From contig NZ_CAMYUE010000002.1 in the NCBI RefSeq assembly GCF_947301925.1, positions 1-64,000 of the forward strand: DNA of 64,000 bases. The letters are read 5' to 3'. This DNA is from an uncultured Ruminococcus sp. Its GTDB lineage: Bacteria; Bacillota; Clostridia; Oscillospirales; Ruminococcaceae. Each line of letters starts with the position of its first letter. Position 1 is the stretch's first letter. A program made the position numbers and the translations under genes. Below are positions 50,868 to 59,856 of this stretch, piece by piece. The notes beneath the pieces are model-generated. The model was not told the DNA's origin. It searched no databases and worked only from the letters and a program-made list of their open reading frames with translations.

Positions 50868-51731
50868 ATGGGAGTTTTACAGAATAAGATCGATTTCACA
50901 CTGCTTATTACAGCAAAAAACGCAAATCCGAACGGTGACCCGCTCAACGGTAACCGTCCCCGTGAGAATTATGACGGTCTGGGCGAGATATCCGATGTTT
51001 GTATCAAGAGAAAGATACGAAACCGTTTGCAGGATATGGGCGAAAAGATATTCGTTCAGTCAGACGACAGATGCGATGACGGATTTGACAGCTTACGTTC
51101 AAGGGCAGACGCAAATGAGGCACTAAAGAAAATAAGCAACGGCAAAAATACCAACAGAGATGAGTTTGCAAGAACTGCCTGTGAAGAATGGATCGATGTC
51201 CGCAGCTTCGGTCAGGTATTCGCGTTTAAAGGCGATAATGTATCAGTAGGCGTAAGAGGTCCTGTTTCTGTTCAGCAGGCTGTAAGCATATCCCCTGTTG
51301 ACATCGTAAGTATGCAGATAACAAAGAGCGTCAACAGCGAGGGCGGAAAGGAAGGCAAAGCTTCCGACACTATGGGTATGAAGCACCGCGTTGAATTCGG
51401 ACTTTACGTCGTTAACGGCAGTATAAACTGTCAGCTGGCGGAAAAAACAGGCTTCTCCGACGAGGACGCCGAAAAGATAAAAAATGCTTTGCTTACTCTG
51501 TTTGAAAATGACTGCTCATCTGCACGTCCTGACGGAAGTATGGAAGTTTGCAGACTATACTGGTGGAAGCATGAGGGAAAGACTCCTAAGTATTCATCAG
51601 CAAAGGTACACAGACAGCTGGAAGTGAAGCTTAAAGACGGCGTCAGCCGCCCGACAAGGTTTGAGGATTACCAGGTATCCCTCAACGAGCTCGACGGGCT
51701 TGCCTGCGAAAAATACGAAGACCTGATATAA
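50868..51731 (+). CDS. cas7: Cas7c Cascade backbone subunit (Csd2)
   Basis: 287 aa. LLITAKNANPNGDPLNGNRP and the ...GLGEISDVCIKRKIRNRLQD block are Csd2 hallmarks, with FAFKGDNVSVGVRGPVS and MGMKHRVEFGLYVVNGSIN later. It polymerises along the crRNA spacer. AAGGAGG lies before ATG at 50868, 3 bp after the cas8c stop; its stop overlaps the cas4 start by one base. Confidence 0.95.
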   Translation: MGVLQNKIDFTLLITAKNANPNGDPLNGNRPRENYDGLGEISDVCIKRKIRNRLQDMGEKIFVQSDDRCDDGFDSLRSRADANEALKKISNGKNTNRDEFARTACEEWIDVRSFGQVFAFKGDNVSVGVRGPVSVQQAVSISPVDIVSMQITKSVNSEGGKEGKASDTMGMKHRVEFGLYVVNGSINCQLAEKTGFSDEDAEKIKNALLTLFENDCSSARPDGSMEVCRLYWWKHEGKTPKYSSAKVHRQLEVKLKDGVSRPTRFEDYQVSLNELDGLACEKYEDLI

Positions 51732-52396
51732 TGTACAGCGAAGACGAATATCTCATGCTGTCGGGAGTTCAGCATTTTGTATTCTGCCGCAGGCAATGGG
51801 CACTGATACACATTGAACAGCAATGGGCTGAAAACTCGCGTACTGTTGAGGGAAACATCATGCACGAAAAAGTACATGACGCCGAGGCCCATGAAAAGCG
51901 CGGCGAGCTTGTAATAACCAGAGCTATGGCTGTCTCGTCTGCAAGGCTGGGCATTTCGGGCGAATGTGACGCAGTTGAGCTGAGAAAGTCAGAAAACGGC
52001 ATAGGATTACACGGACTCGAAGGGAAATATACAGTTACTCCCGTTGAATACAAAAGAGGAGAACCCAAAGAAGACGACTGTGATGTCGTTCAGCTTACGG
52101 CTCAGGCGCTTTGCCTTGAAGATATGCTCTGCTGTGATATCCCCTTCGGTTACCTGTACTATGGCGGGATACGCCGGAGAGTCAAGGTCGTGTTCGATGA
52201 TGCTCTGCGCAAGCGTACCGAAGATATGATAGCTGAAATGCACGATCTATACAAAAAGCAGTATACCCCGAAAGTTAAACGCAGAAAAAGCTGCAACGCC
52301 TGTTCACTGAAAAACATATGCCTTCCCGTCATTTGCGGAAACAAAAAAGCTTCTGATTATGTCAATGAAATGCTGAGCGAAACGGAGGATATATGA
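51731..52396 (+). CDS. cas4: Cas4 exonuclease (adaptation)
   Basis: 221 aa RecB-like nuclease: GVQHFVFCRRQWALIHIEQQ at the N-terminus with the first Cys, PVEYKRGEPKEDDCDVVQLT (D/E-x-K core) and the C-terminal Fe-S Cys set (CNACSLKNICLPVICG). Trims prespacers and sets PAM orientation with Cas1-Cas2. Here its partners are missing, so it may be a functionless survivor. It overlaps cas7 by 1 bp and cas1 by 4 bp. Confidence 0.93.
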   Translation: MYSEDEYLMLSGVQHFVFCRRQWALIHIEQQWAENSRTVEGNIMHEKVHDAEAHEKRGELVITRAMAVSSARLGISGECDAVELRKSENGIGLHGLEGKYTVTPVEYKRGEPKEDDCDVVQLTAQALCLEDMLCCDIPFGYLYYGGIRRRVKVVFDDALRKRTEDMIAEMHDLYKKQYTPKVKRRKSCNACSLKNICLPVICGNKKASDYVNEMLSETEDI

Positions 52397-52881
52397 AAAA
52401 ACTCCTTAATACTGTTTATGTGAATAATCCTGACAGATACCTGTCACTTGACGGCGAAAACGTTGTGATAAGTCAGGACGGCGAAGAAGTCGGCAGAGTC
52501 CCGCTGCATAATATCGATCGTATCATGACCTTCGGTCACGCCGGAGCAAGCCCTGCACTAATGGGCAAATGCGCACAGAATGGTATAGAGCTTGTTTTTA
52601 TGAGCCGAAACGGTCGCTTTATTGCTCGCGTCGAGGGAGAAGTCAAAGGAAATGTCCTCCTGCGCAGACAGCAGTACCGCTATTCCGATAATAAGGCGCA
52701 AGCACTTGATATTGCAAAGAATATGATATCCGCAAAGCTTTTCAACAGCCGCTGGGTGCTGGAAAGAATGATCCGCGATCATGGTGAAAGAATAGATACG
52801 GATTTATTCAGCAGAAAATCCGAATTCCTGAAAAGCTCTGTAAATCAGGCCAGACGGAGGGAGTGGATTGAAACCTCATAA
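52393..52881 (+). pseudogene. cas1: Cas1 truncated by deletion into the CRISPR array
   Basis: The start reads like type I-C Cas1 (MKKLLNTVYVNNPDRYLSLD, ...GRVPLHNIDRIMTFGHAGAS, RNGRFIARVEGEVKGNVLLR). At about residue 153 (…KSSVNQAR) the frame enters the 3' part of a CRISPR repeat and stops at residue 162. Intact Cas1 is about 330-345 aa; the catalytic Glu, His and Asp of the C-terminal helical domain are all absent. Cas2 and the array leader, normally between cas1 and the array, are also missing. A single deletion explains all of this. Confidence 0.92.
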
Positions 52882-53682
52882 TAGCAAATATAATCAATGT
52901 GGGTTCGAGTCTCCCTCCACACGGAGGGAGTGGATTGAAACGATATCGTCGGTTGTAACACCCATTCCCGCGCCTGTCTCCCTCCACACGGAGGGAGTGG
53001 ATTGAAACAACCCCGTTGTATTGTCCGTCGGTTATCTTGTCAAGTCTCCCTCCACACGGAGGGAGTGGATTGAAACGGGTATACGCAAATTGTTATTGAT
53101 ACCAACAACGGTCTCCCTCCACACGGAGGGAGTGGATTGAAATAGGCAAAGCATATCAAATGAGAAACTGGACACAGGTCTCCCTCCACACGGAGGGAGT
53201 GGATTGAAATGTTGAATAGTCGCCGTAATAACATATCAAGACGGGTCTCCCTCCACACGGAGGGAGTGGATTGAAATACAAGCTTGGTCTCAAGCTGCTG
53301 CACACCGAAGTGTCTCCCTCCACACGGAGGGAGTGGATTGAAATACAAGACGGAGGAAGAGTTCATCGACTCTCATAAGTCTCCCTCCACACGGAGGGAG
53401 TGGATTGAAATGCCTTCATCACTCATCATTCCCAGAGGGTGAGAGTGGTCTCCCTCCACACGGAGGGAGTGGATTGAAATTCGGCGGAGTATGAGCTGAT
53501 AACTCTACTCCCTACGTCTCCCTCCACACGGAGGGAGTGGATTGAAATCACTGTTGGATTTGAGCCTGTAGCTTCTGCTGTTGGTCTCCCTCCACACGGA
53601 GGGAGTGGATTGAAATGTTAACGGCGCTTACCTTATCACCGAGATTATAGTCTCCCTCCACACGAAGGGAGCTGATTGAAAT
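52854..53682 (+). CRISPR. Type I-C CRISPR array, 12 full repeats plus one partial, 12 spacers
   Basis: Repeat unit is 33 bp: GTCTCCCTCCACACGGAGGG followed by AGTGGATTGAAAC/T, with a CCCTCC/GGAGGG stem. Repeats start at 52909, 52976, 53044, 53111, 53178, 53245, 53312, 53379, 53448, 53516, 53584 and 53650; a 5'-truncated one covers 52854-52874. Spacers are 33-36 bp. The first four repeats end in C, the rest in T. The last repeat (53650-53682) is degenerate (three substitutions), marking the leader-distal end. No leader lies before the first repeat. Confidence 0.97.
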
Positions 53683-53725
53683 CTTTGCTACATCATTGAC
53701 ACGCAGAAACGTCATAAAAGGCAAA

Positions 53726-53766
53726 ACCGCCTCTTACAGGTATTATCCGTAAGAGGCGGCTTTTAT
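53726..53766. terminator. Terminator after the CRISPR array
   Basis: CCGCCTCTTAC pairs with GTAAGAGGCGG, followed by CTTTTATT and preceded by AAAA; it can serve both the array and the convergent gene that ends at 53777. Confidence 0.85.
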
Positions 53767-53776
53767 TCTATCTTTA

Positions 53777-56362
53777 TCACTTCATGCTTTCCAGCTCATG
53801 TATGAAGTTGCTATTCACTGCGCCGAGTGAATAGCAGATCTCCTTCAGGTAGTCCTGTATCTCCTCACAGTCTATCCATTCAAGGCAGTCTCCATCGGAA
53901 TAGATCTCCAGAAGCAGAGGCTTACCATCGGTATCCTTTCCGATAAGGTATACAGTCTCCTGACCTGCATCACACATCTTCGGGATATATGGCGCCAGTT
54001 TATCGTCCTTATGCTTGTAAAGCTCCGATGACATTTTTCTTGTCCTTCCGACTATACTGTCAGCAAGACGCTTCTTCTCGGCGTTCCCGTTGTTCATGAT
54101 ACCGACAAGTGCGTCATACCAGTCTGTATTATCCTCATCATATAATCTGACGATCTCATCATATACATTCTTGTCAGTTTCTTTCACAGGATCTCCGAGG
54201 TACATATAGTAGCCTGTTCCGTTCTCGTCGTATACAGTTATATCCTGATGCACTCCCCATGCGTGGTTCTCATATACAACTGCAAGCATTGGCTTTGGAT
54301 CCTCAACGATACCGCTGCTGTGCTCAGAGGCCTTTATGACCTCCTTCTTCAGCCTGATAAGATCGAATACATCGATAACACCATCGCCGTTGATATCGGC
54401 ATTCTCCTCCTTGATCATCTCTCCCGTACCAAGCAGCCACTGCTGAAGTGCCACAACGTCTGAAATGCCCAGAACTCCGTCATAGTTGCAGTCGCCGGGG
54501 ATAAGGGGATCGCACTCCTCACTGCTTATTATGCTTGCTTTAAGATCATTGTCAAATCTGAAGGAGCAGACTGCTTCATCCTTTGGCTCATATACATCAG
54601 TTCCGCCGGAGTAATGGAAGTCCACGGTTACTGTACCGGGGCGTTTGGCGCCAAAGACGGTTACCTGACCGTACACTCCGCCCAGAACATCAATAACGTT
54701 TGCGGATTCAAGATAATACTGGTACATCTGTTTTATGGAGGTCATGCCTTCCTGAGTGGGATCGATTCTGAAGTTTAGTCCCACAGAGCAGAATATCACG
54801 AACTCATCGTGTACGGATATGTTTCCGTTGGTCTTGATGAATTCCTGTGCCTCTGTAATACAGTCGGGCACCCAGCCGAAAAGATCGGTCTCGGTGATAT
54901 TGCCTTCCTCATCGCATATGAAGCTGAGAGCACAGTCCTCGGGGTGAGAAACATCGTAATTACCGCGGAACTTGTTCCAGTAGACGTCGACTCTCGACGA
55001 CGGCAGAGGCTTGAACACGTCAACACTGTAGCGGACGTCGGTCTTTGCATACTCCAGATCGCGCTCACTGAGGCCCAGATTCTTAATGGCAGCGATATAC
55101 TCATCATAGCCTTCCTCATCGTTTCTTACAGCCTCGGGGAAAGTGAAAACTCTTGAATATACACGGCTGTCATAATAATCATTTACATCAAATTGATCGG
55201 AACCGATAAATCTTGTATACGGTCTTTCGGAACAGCCCTTGCCGTTGTTCACCATTCTTCGTACACAGCAGATATAGCCGTCCTCAACGTGGGTAGCGCC
55301 GTACTTATTGTCAAAGACAAGTGCCGACTTCAGATCTGTGGGCACCCACTCGGGGAGATCCTTGTGGTTCTCCACAAGGCACAGATTGTTATTGTAGTCT
55401 CTCTTCAGAGTGAAGCATCTTGTGTCGATATCCTCGGCCTTGGGCGTCATGCCGCGTGATACCGCAAAGTCGATATACACCTCGCCGTCAGTCAGGGGCT
55501 CGTAGACCGCTACCGTCCTCTCAGTGCGGAGGCCGTCAACCGGTTCTCCGAACATAACGGGAGAACGCTCCTCCACATTGTAGGTCATGAACGTCTTTAC
55601 CTTGCCCACGCCGTGCTGCTCCATGAAGTACTTCTCACCTGCCGCACGGTTCACGTCTCCGCAGAAGATGACATAGTTGTTGAAGGCGCATATATTGCCG
55701 TGCTCCTTAATGAAAGCGTCGTACTCCTCCACCGAATCGGGCAGGAACCTGAACACATCGCGCTGCACCTTGTTCAGCAAGGATTGGTTATAGCCGAAGG
55801 TGTAGGTCTGCGAATCATCAATACTGAGGACGCCGTCCTCGTAATGTCCGCTTCTCAGGGTAACATCAAGGTCCTGGAACAGGGTGGTGTAGACCTCTAC
55901 CCTGAAGTAGTTGTCCAGCTCCTGTGCGTCCTCGGATATGCCTGCGGCCCTCAGCCTTGCCATATAGGCCTCATAGGCCTCGGCGTCCTCCTCTGAGGGA
56001 GCGTCGGCGGGACTGAACTCCATATCCTTTGAAAAGGCATAGCTGAGCTCTTTGTTCTCCACGCACTTTCCCGAGCACACTATATCATAGAACAGATCGT
56101 CGTTATGGAGCGGCCTCTGCTGTACTACGCATATGTATTCGCCCTGAACATAGGTGGCGCCGTGCTTGTTGCTGAACTCCAGAGCCTCAAGGTAATTGTC
56201 AGGTACCCAGTCGGGGCAGTACCTTGCAGTTACGTTTTCGGCGGTAAGAGCTCCCGTATCGGGCGGGCTGACCACCGCGGCAGATGTGATGGCAGGAGAA
56301 GCTGCTGTGACCATGAGAGCAGACGCAGCCGCTGCACTGAGTATTTGTTTTAATAATTTCAT
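53777..56362 (-). CDS. Large secreted dockerin protein with repeated domains
   Basis: 861 aa. Signal peptide (about 1-28, ILSAAAASALMVTAASPAIT). The region to about residue 610 carries a recurring unit of the form W-V-P...A..F...G-A-T-Y/H-V...Y-I-C (WVPDNYLEALEFSNKHGATY, WVPTDLKSALVFDNKYGATH, WVPDCITEAQEFIKTNGNIS), so an old internal duplication. A dockerin follows (GDCNYDGVLGISDVVALQQW, then ADINGDGVIDVFDLIRLKKE), and then a C-terminal ~180-residue domain of unknown type. No glycoside hydrolase signature is evident. It is codon-dense and intact. Confidence 0.85.
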   Translation of the reverse strand: MKLLKQILSAAAASALMVTAASPAITSAAVVSPPDTGALTAENVTARYCPDWVPDNYLEALEFSNKHGATYVQGEYICVVQQRPLHNDDLFYDIVCSGKCVENKELSYAFSKDMEFSPADAPSEEDAEAYEAYMARLRAAGISEDAQELDNYFRVEVYTTLFQDLDVTLRSGHYEDGVLSIDDSQTYTFGYNQSLLNKVQRDVFRFLPDSVEEYDAFIKEHGNICAFNNYVIFCGDVNRAAGEKYFMEQHGVGKVKTFMTYNVEERSPVMFGEPVDGLRTERTVAVYEPLTDGEVYIDFAVSRGMTPKAEDIDTRCFTLKRDYNNNLCLVENHKDLPEWVPTDLKSALVFDNKYGATHVEDGYICCVRRMVNNGKGCSERPYTRFIGSDQFDVNDYYDSRVYSRVFTFPEAVRNDEEGYDEYIAAIKNLGLSERDLEYAKTDVRYSVDVFKPLPSSRVDVYWNKFRGNYDVSHPEDCALSFICDEEGNITETDLFGWVPDCITEAQEFIKTNGNISVHDEFVIFCSVGLNFRIDPTQEGMTSIKQMYQYYLESANVIDVLGGVYGQVTVFGAKRPGTVTVDFHYSGGTDVYEPKDEAVCSFRFDNDLKASIISSEECDPLIPGDCNYDGVLGISDVVALQQWLLGTGEMIKEENADINGDGVIDVFDLIRLKKEVIKASEHSSGIVEDPKPMLAVVYENHAWGVHQDITVYDENGTGYYMYLGDPVKETDKNVYDEIVRLYDEDNTDWYDALVGIMNNGNAEKKRLADSIVGRTRKMSSELYKHKDDKLAPYIPKMCDAGQETVYLIGKDTDGKPLLLEIYSDGDCLEWIDCEEIQDYLKEICYSLGAVNSNFIHELESMK

Positions 56363-56497
56363 GAATAAACCCTCCTCTCGGAAAAAAATCCGTTTTACAT
56401 ATATATTAACGTTTCAGAATGAAAAATGTGCGGCAGATTTTGTAAACAATCTGTGAATTTTTGCACTGAATACAGGAAAAAAATGTTAAACATCATC

Positions 56498-56526
56498 TTG
56501 ACAATCCTACCAGTATATGTTATAAT
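56498..56526 (+). promoter_or_regulatory. Promoter upstream of the leader at 56583
   Basis: TTGACA (56498-56503), 17-bp spacer, TATAAT (56521-56526). Transcript begins about 56533, giving a ~180-nt leader before the secreted protein gene. Confidence 0.88.
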
Positions 56527-56582
56527 CCAGATATACAGTTTTATTGAGAAAAAAAGGTTTATACAATAGGGGGGCGATGTTT

Positions 56583-56675
56583 ATGCTTAATTATTCAGCT
56601 AAAGCATATATAAAGGAATATACTGCCTTCCCGCTCACAAGGTACATAAAGGCACATTATGCCCACAGGGCGTAG
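56583..56675 (+). CDS. Possible leader peptide, 30 aa
   Basis: A short frame, MLNYSAKAYIKEYTAFPLTR then YIKAHYAHRA, begins after a G-rich AGGGGGG site (spacing about 8). Its stop codon lies in the loop of a terminator hairpin (56648-56686). Translation could therefore affect termination ahead of the next gene. It has seven Tyr or Ala pairs but no clear regulatory codon run. Confidence 0.45.
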   Translation: MLNYSAKAYIKEYTAFPLTRYIKAHYAHRA

Positions 56676-56686
56676 TGTGCCTTTTT
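56648..56686 (+). terminator. Leader terminator hairpin
   Basis: AAAGGCACA pairs with TGTGCCTTT; inner stem GCCC-ACA-GGGC lies in the loop, and TTTTATATTTTTTT follows. It lies between promoter and gene, so it may be an attenuator. Confidence 0.75.
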
Positions 56687-56714
56687 ATATTTTTTTATAA
56701 GGAGAGATGTTTAT

Positions 56715-58346
56715 ATGAAGAAAATCTGGAAAAAAGCCACTGCGGCAGCTCTTTCACTTGCCCTTATGGCGGGAGCTGTGCCTGCAAGCCTGTATATAAC
56801 GGCCAATGCAGACACTTCAACTGTTTACTTTGAAGGTAATCCTACAGATAGCTGGTGGGGAGAAGAGGAAGATATAATGCTTCCCGGCAGTATTATAAAT
56901 GGTTGGAGAGCCACTGAGTGTACTTTTGAGAGCCCATACGATTCAGAATCCTTCGATGACCCATATTATTTCAAAGACTTTTATCAGGAAAATGATATCT
57001 GGATAGCTGAATTCTTTAAACTAAGATTTGACACGGAGTCAGGGGGATTAATCTATAGCAGTGGGAATGAAATGTTCACATTAGCATTCCCTATACCCGC
57101 AGATCATGAAAATGATACTCCTATAGGCATTTGCTGCGAAAACTTTGAGGAAGATAGTTTTCAACCTGATCCTGATGAATTTGACCCGTTGGAATACTAT
57201 TATACATGGTCATTCAGCCTTGCATATGCTGAGCCTTTTAGAGCTGACTTTGATGCTAACGGCGGTACAGGCACAATGGATCCCATTACGGTAAACGAGG
57301 AAGGTTGTTATACTATTCCCGATTGTACCTTTACTCCTCCCGAGGGCAAGGTATTCGATTACTGGGACTGCGACGGCTTGTTCAATCCCGGCGATTATGT
57401 ACAGCCCTATGAAAATCGCACCTACACAGCAATCTGGAAGGACAAGGAGGTAGCTTTCATAAGCAACTCCATGACTCTCGGCGGCGCTATCAGCCTCAAC
57501 TTCTACGTTGATTTCGCCAACGTGCCCGATGAATACCTTGACGAAGCATACGTTGAGTTCTATGTTAACGGCGGCACCCAGACCGTTCCACTCAACAGAA
57601 ACAAGATGAACAGCAAGAAAACAGCTTACTGCTTCACCTGTATGCTCAATTCTATCTCAATGGCAGATCAGGTACACGCTATCCTCTATTACCTCGATAA
57701 GGACGGCGAAGACGCAACTCTTGAAACATGGGCTTCCGCAGAGGATTATATGAATAAGTTCAACGAGAATGACGGTGAAAAGATCTGGAACCTTATCAAG
57801 AGCACCAATGACTACGGATACTATATGCAGAAGTATCTGTACGACCACTCCGCAGCAGGCTGGAGCTGGTGGGATCACCAGGCTATGGAGAAAGCATACA
57901 GAAACAATGCCGATTTCAGGCTCGCCAAGAACCGCGAGAAGTACACAGAAGCTCTGAAGGCTTACGAGAAGGTCGAGAACTTCAACAGCGACGTCAAGAA
58001 GGTAAATCAGACACTCACTCTCGACGCAAATACAAAACTCACACTGAAGGTATCTCTTGCCGAAAACTATAATGGCAGCGTTTCCATGAAGCTTGACGGC
58101 AAGAAGGTAACTCCCAAGAAGCTTGATGACGGCCGCTATCAGGTAGCTGTATCGGGTATCCCCGCTCATAAGCTGGGCGATACACATACCCTTGAGATCA
58201 TCACAAAGAAGGGCACATCTACCTATAAGGTATCTGCTCTGTCATACGCTTATATGTGCGTAGTAGATCCCATTGATAATTCAGAGCTCTACGCTATGTG
58301 CGCACTCTATGAATACTACAAGGCAGCAGTTGACTACATATCATAA
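56715..58346 (+). CDS. Secreted protein with InlB-type B-repeat
   Basis: 543 aa. Signal peptide (about 1-32). An N-terminal ~170-residue domain of unknown type leads into a Listeria-Bacteroides (Flg_new) repeat (FDANGGTGTMDPITVNEEGC, then ...VFDYWDCDG... NRTYTAIWKD). The C-terminal ~280 residues are unassigned: they start AFISNSMTLGGAISLNFYVD, a pattern recurrent in Ruminococcus secreted proteins. AGGAGAG precedes the ATG. Extracellular; adhesion or binding is plausible but inferred. Confidence 0.82.
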   Translation: MKKIWKKATAAALSLALMAGAVPASLYITANADTSTVYFEGNPTDSWWGEEEDIMLPGSIINGWRATECTFESPYDSESFDDPYYFKDFYQENDIWIAEFFKLRFDTESGGLIYSSGNEMFTLAFPIPADHENDTPIGICCENFEEDSFQPDPDEFDPLEYYYTWSFSLAYAEPFRADFDANGGTGTMDPITVNEEGCYTIPDCTFTPPEGKVFDYWDCDGLFNPGDYVQPYENRTYTAIWKDKEVAFISNSMTLGGAISLNFYVDFANVPDEYLDEAYVEFYVNGGTQTVPLNRNKMNSKKTAYCFTCMLNSISMADQVHAILYYLDKDGEDATLETWASAEDYMNKFNENDGEKIWNLIKSTNDYGYYMQKYLYDHSAAGWSWWDHQAMEKAYRNNADFRLAKNREKYTEALKAYEKVENFNSDVKKVNQTLTLDANTKLTLKVSLAENYNGSVSMKLDGKKVTPKKLDDGRYQVAVSGIPAHKLGDTHTLEIITKKGTSTYKVSALSYAYMCVVDPIDNSELYAMCALYEYYKAAVDYIS

Positions 58347-58359
58347 TAATTGATATAAA

Positions 58360-58392
58360 AGGCAGTCACCCATAACGGTGACTGCCTGTTTT
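58360..58392. terminator. Bidirectional terminator
   Basis: AGGCAGTCACC/GGTGACTGCCT, an 11-bp stem with loop CATAAC and a TTTTTT run; lies between two convergent genes. Confidence 0.9.
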
Positions 58393-58394
58393 TT

Positions 58395-59105
58395 CTATAC
58401 GCTCTCTGCTAATCTCTTTTTCCTCTGATATATAACCGCTCCCGCACATATGACCGCGGCAGTGATACAGAATATCTGGTTCAGGGATATGATCTTCCCC
58501 GTATGTGAAGCACGGAGAAAGTCCAGCAGCCCCTTTGCCGCCGCTGACATAAGTATGACGGCAGGAACAGTACAGTGCCTGCGTCCTGCGTGCATGACCA
58601 AAGCTATAACGAATATGACAAGGAACGCCGCGGACTCCGCTATCTGTACGGGAAACACGCATATCTCCCCTGCTCTGCCGCTGTATTCCAGCGCAAGAGG
58701 TCCGCTGTAGTCCATGCCGTGGCAGCAGCCTGCCATCAGGCAGCCGAGCTTTGCTATGCTGTACATCAGCGGAAGCGTCACCGTGCAGCTCTCAATAAGT
58801 ATCCGTCCGCAGCTGCGGTCCCGTGATATGAGAGCCATTGTAAAGGCGCTCATGTACATACCCAGAGCGCCTCCCACCGAGGAAACGCCTACGCCCTTGC
58901 CGCCAGTGTAGAGCTGCATGACCAGTATTGCGAAGAATGCAGCCATAGGCGGCGCAAGTATAGTCCCGTAGCCTGCGATGCTCTTCTTCACGCCGCTCTT
59001 TACGTTAAGCAGGAACTGCACCCCGAGCCCTGCGATGAACGAGATTATGAGCATGACCGCATAAGGCGGTATCGGGCCGTGATCCGTATCTATATGTATA
59101 GTCAT
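58395..59105 (-). CDS. Lgt-family-like membrane protein
   Basis: 236 aa with seven or so transmembrane segments. Features shared with prolipoprotein diacylglyceryl transferase are VGGALGMYMSAFTMA, SIAKLGCLMAGCCHGMDYSG and FPVQIAESAAF (the RxGCF..GCCxG and P.Q..E motifs). The conserved Arg of the true enzyme motif (usually RxGNFxNGE) is not obvious, so it may be a paralogue acting on another lipid substrate rather than the housekeeping Lgt. It is followed by a small membrane protein gene upstream in the same direction. Confidence 0.65.
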   Translation of the reverse strand: MTIHIDTDHGPIPPYAVMLIISFIAGLGVQFLLNVKSGVKKSIAGYGTILAPPMAAFFAILVMQLYTGGKGVGVSSVGGALGMYMSAFTMALISRDRSCGRILIESCTVTLPLMYSIAKLGCLMAGCCHGMDYSGPLALEYSGRAGEICVFPVQIAESAAFLVIFVIALVMHAGRRHCTVPAVILMSAAAKGLLDFLRASHTGKIISLNQIFCITAAVICAGAVIYQRKKRLAESV

Positions 59106-59119
59106 GTCTCATTCTCCTC

Positions 59120-59689
59120 TCAGCACGGGATATTGCATTCCTTTAACATCTGATAGCAGGCCGCCAGCAGCAGGATACCTGCGATAAACGAAATGGCCAC
59201 TACTGCGATATAGAGTATCATCAGCACCAGACCGAAGGTATTCTTCGGATAGCTTGCCCTTACGATTATCATAAGCACTATGGCTGCGATAAATGCCGCA
59301 AGGGAAAAATAAGGTATAAAAAATACGGAAACCACGCTGAAGCAGAACAGCCCCAGACTTATGCCGCAGAGCATATTGGGAGTCGTGCCGGCGCTTCTAT
59401 CCTGATAATTGGCCACGGGAAGTCCAAGCTCGTATCTGCGTGCGCTGTAAAAACTTGATATATTCACCCATGTGGAATAGTCGAAAACCACCCTTTCACA
59501 GCCGCTCTGCATCATTACATGATAGTATTCCTGCTGATCCAGAAAATGCACATATCTGCCGTCGTTCATCAGTGAAAAGCCGTAGTTTGCCATTATATCC
59601 GCCGCTGTCCCTACAGGTGCGAAAATTGCTGGCCTGCCGCAGTACATATCAAAAGCACAGCCTTTTATCTCATAGTAATCAACTGTCAT
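59120..59689 (-). CDS. Small membrane protein of unknown function, 189 aa
   Basis: About 100 soluble residues (MTVDYYEIKGCAFDMYCGRP onward) precede three hydrophobic segments (LCGISLGLFCFSVVSVFFIP, SLAAFIAAIVLMIIV, LVLMILYIAVVAISFIAGIL) resembling DUF4190-type helical hairpins. ATG at 59689 follows GGAG; an earlier in-frame ATG at 59749 has no such site. It overlaps no neighbour and starts 14 bp before the Lgt-like gene, so the two are co-transcribed. Confidence 0.65.
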   Translation of the reverse strand: MTVDYYEIKGCAFDMYCGRPAIFAPVGTAADIMANYGFSLMNDGRYVHFLDQQEYYHVMMQSGCERVVFDYSTWVNISSFYSARRYELGLPVANYQDRSAGTTPNMLCGISLGLFCFSVVSVFFIPYFSLAAFIAAIVLMIIVRASYPKNTFGLVLMILYIAVVAISFIAGILLLAACYQMLKECNIPC

Positions 59690-59814
59690 ATCAGTCACTC
59701 CTTCCGAAGGCTCTCTGTCCCTCTCTATGACCTGATTATATACTATCACGACTGTTTTTTCAAGATGACGGGAATAACTTTCGCAGTGACATTTGTAACG
59801 ATCTGCTCATACAT

Positions 59815-59852
59815 AACGGGAAAGACCACCTGCACAGCCTTTCCCGTTTTTT
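59815..59852. terminator. Hairpin terminator after pncB
   Basis: AACGGGAAAG/CTTTCCCGTT stem with TTTTTT on the right side. The T-run is best placed for rightward transcripts, though only the leftward pncB gene ends here, so direction is ambiguous. Confidence 0.55.
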
Positions 59853-59856
59853 CATA

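Noticed and set aside
52393-52881. cas1 frameshift in an otherwise intact gene
   Set aside because: No further Cas1-like residues occur in any frame downstream; the sequence is CRISPR repeat and spacer, so it is a deletion, not a frameshift.
53040-53366. Protein encoded by the CRISPR array on the minus strand
   Set aside because: The periodic FNPLPPCGGR-type repeats are translated CRISPR repeats, not a real protein.
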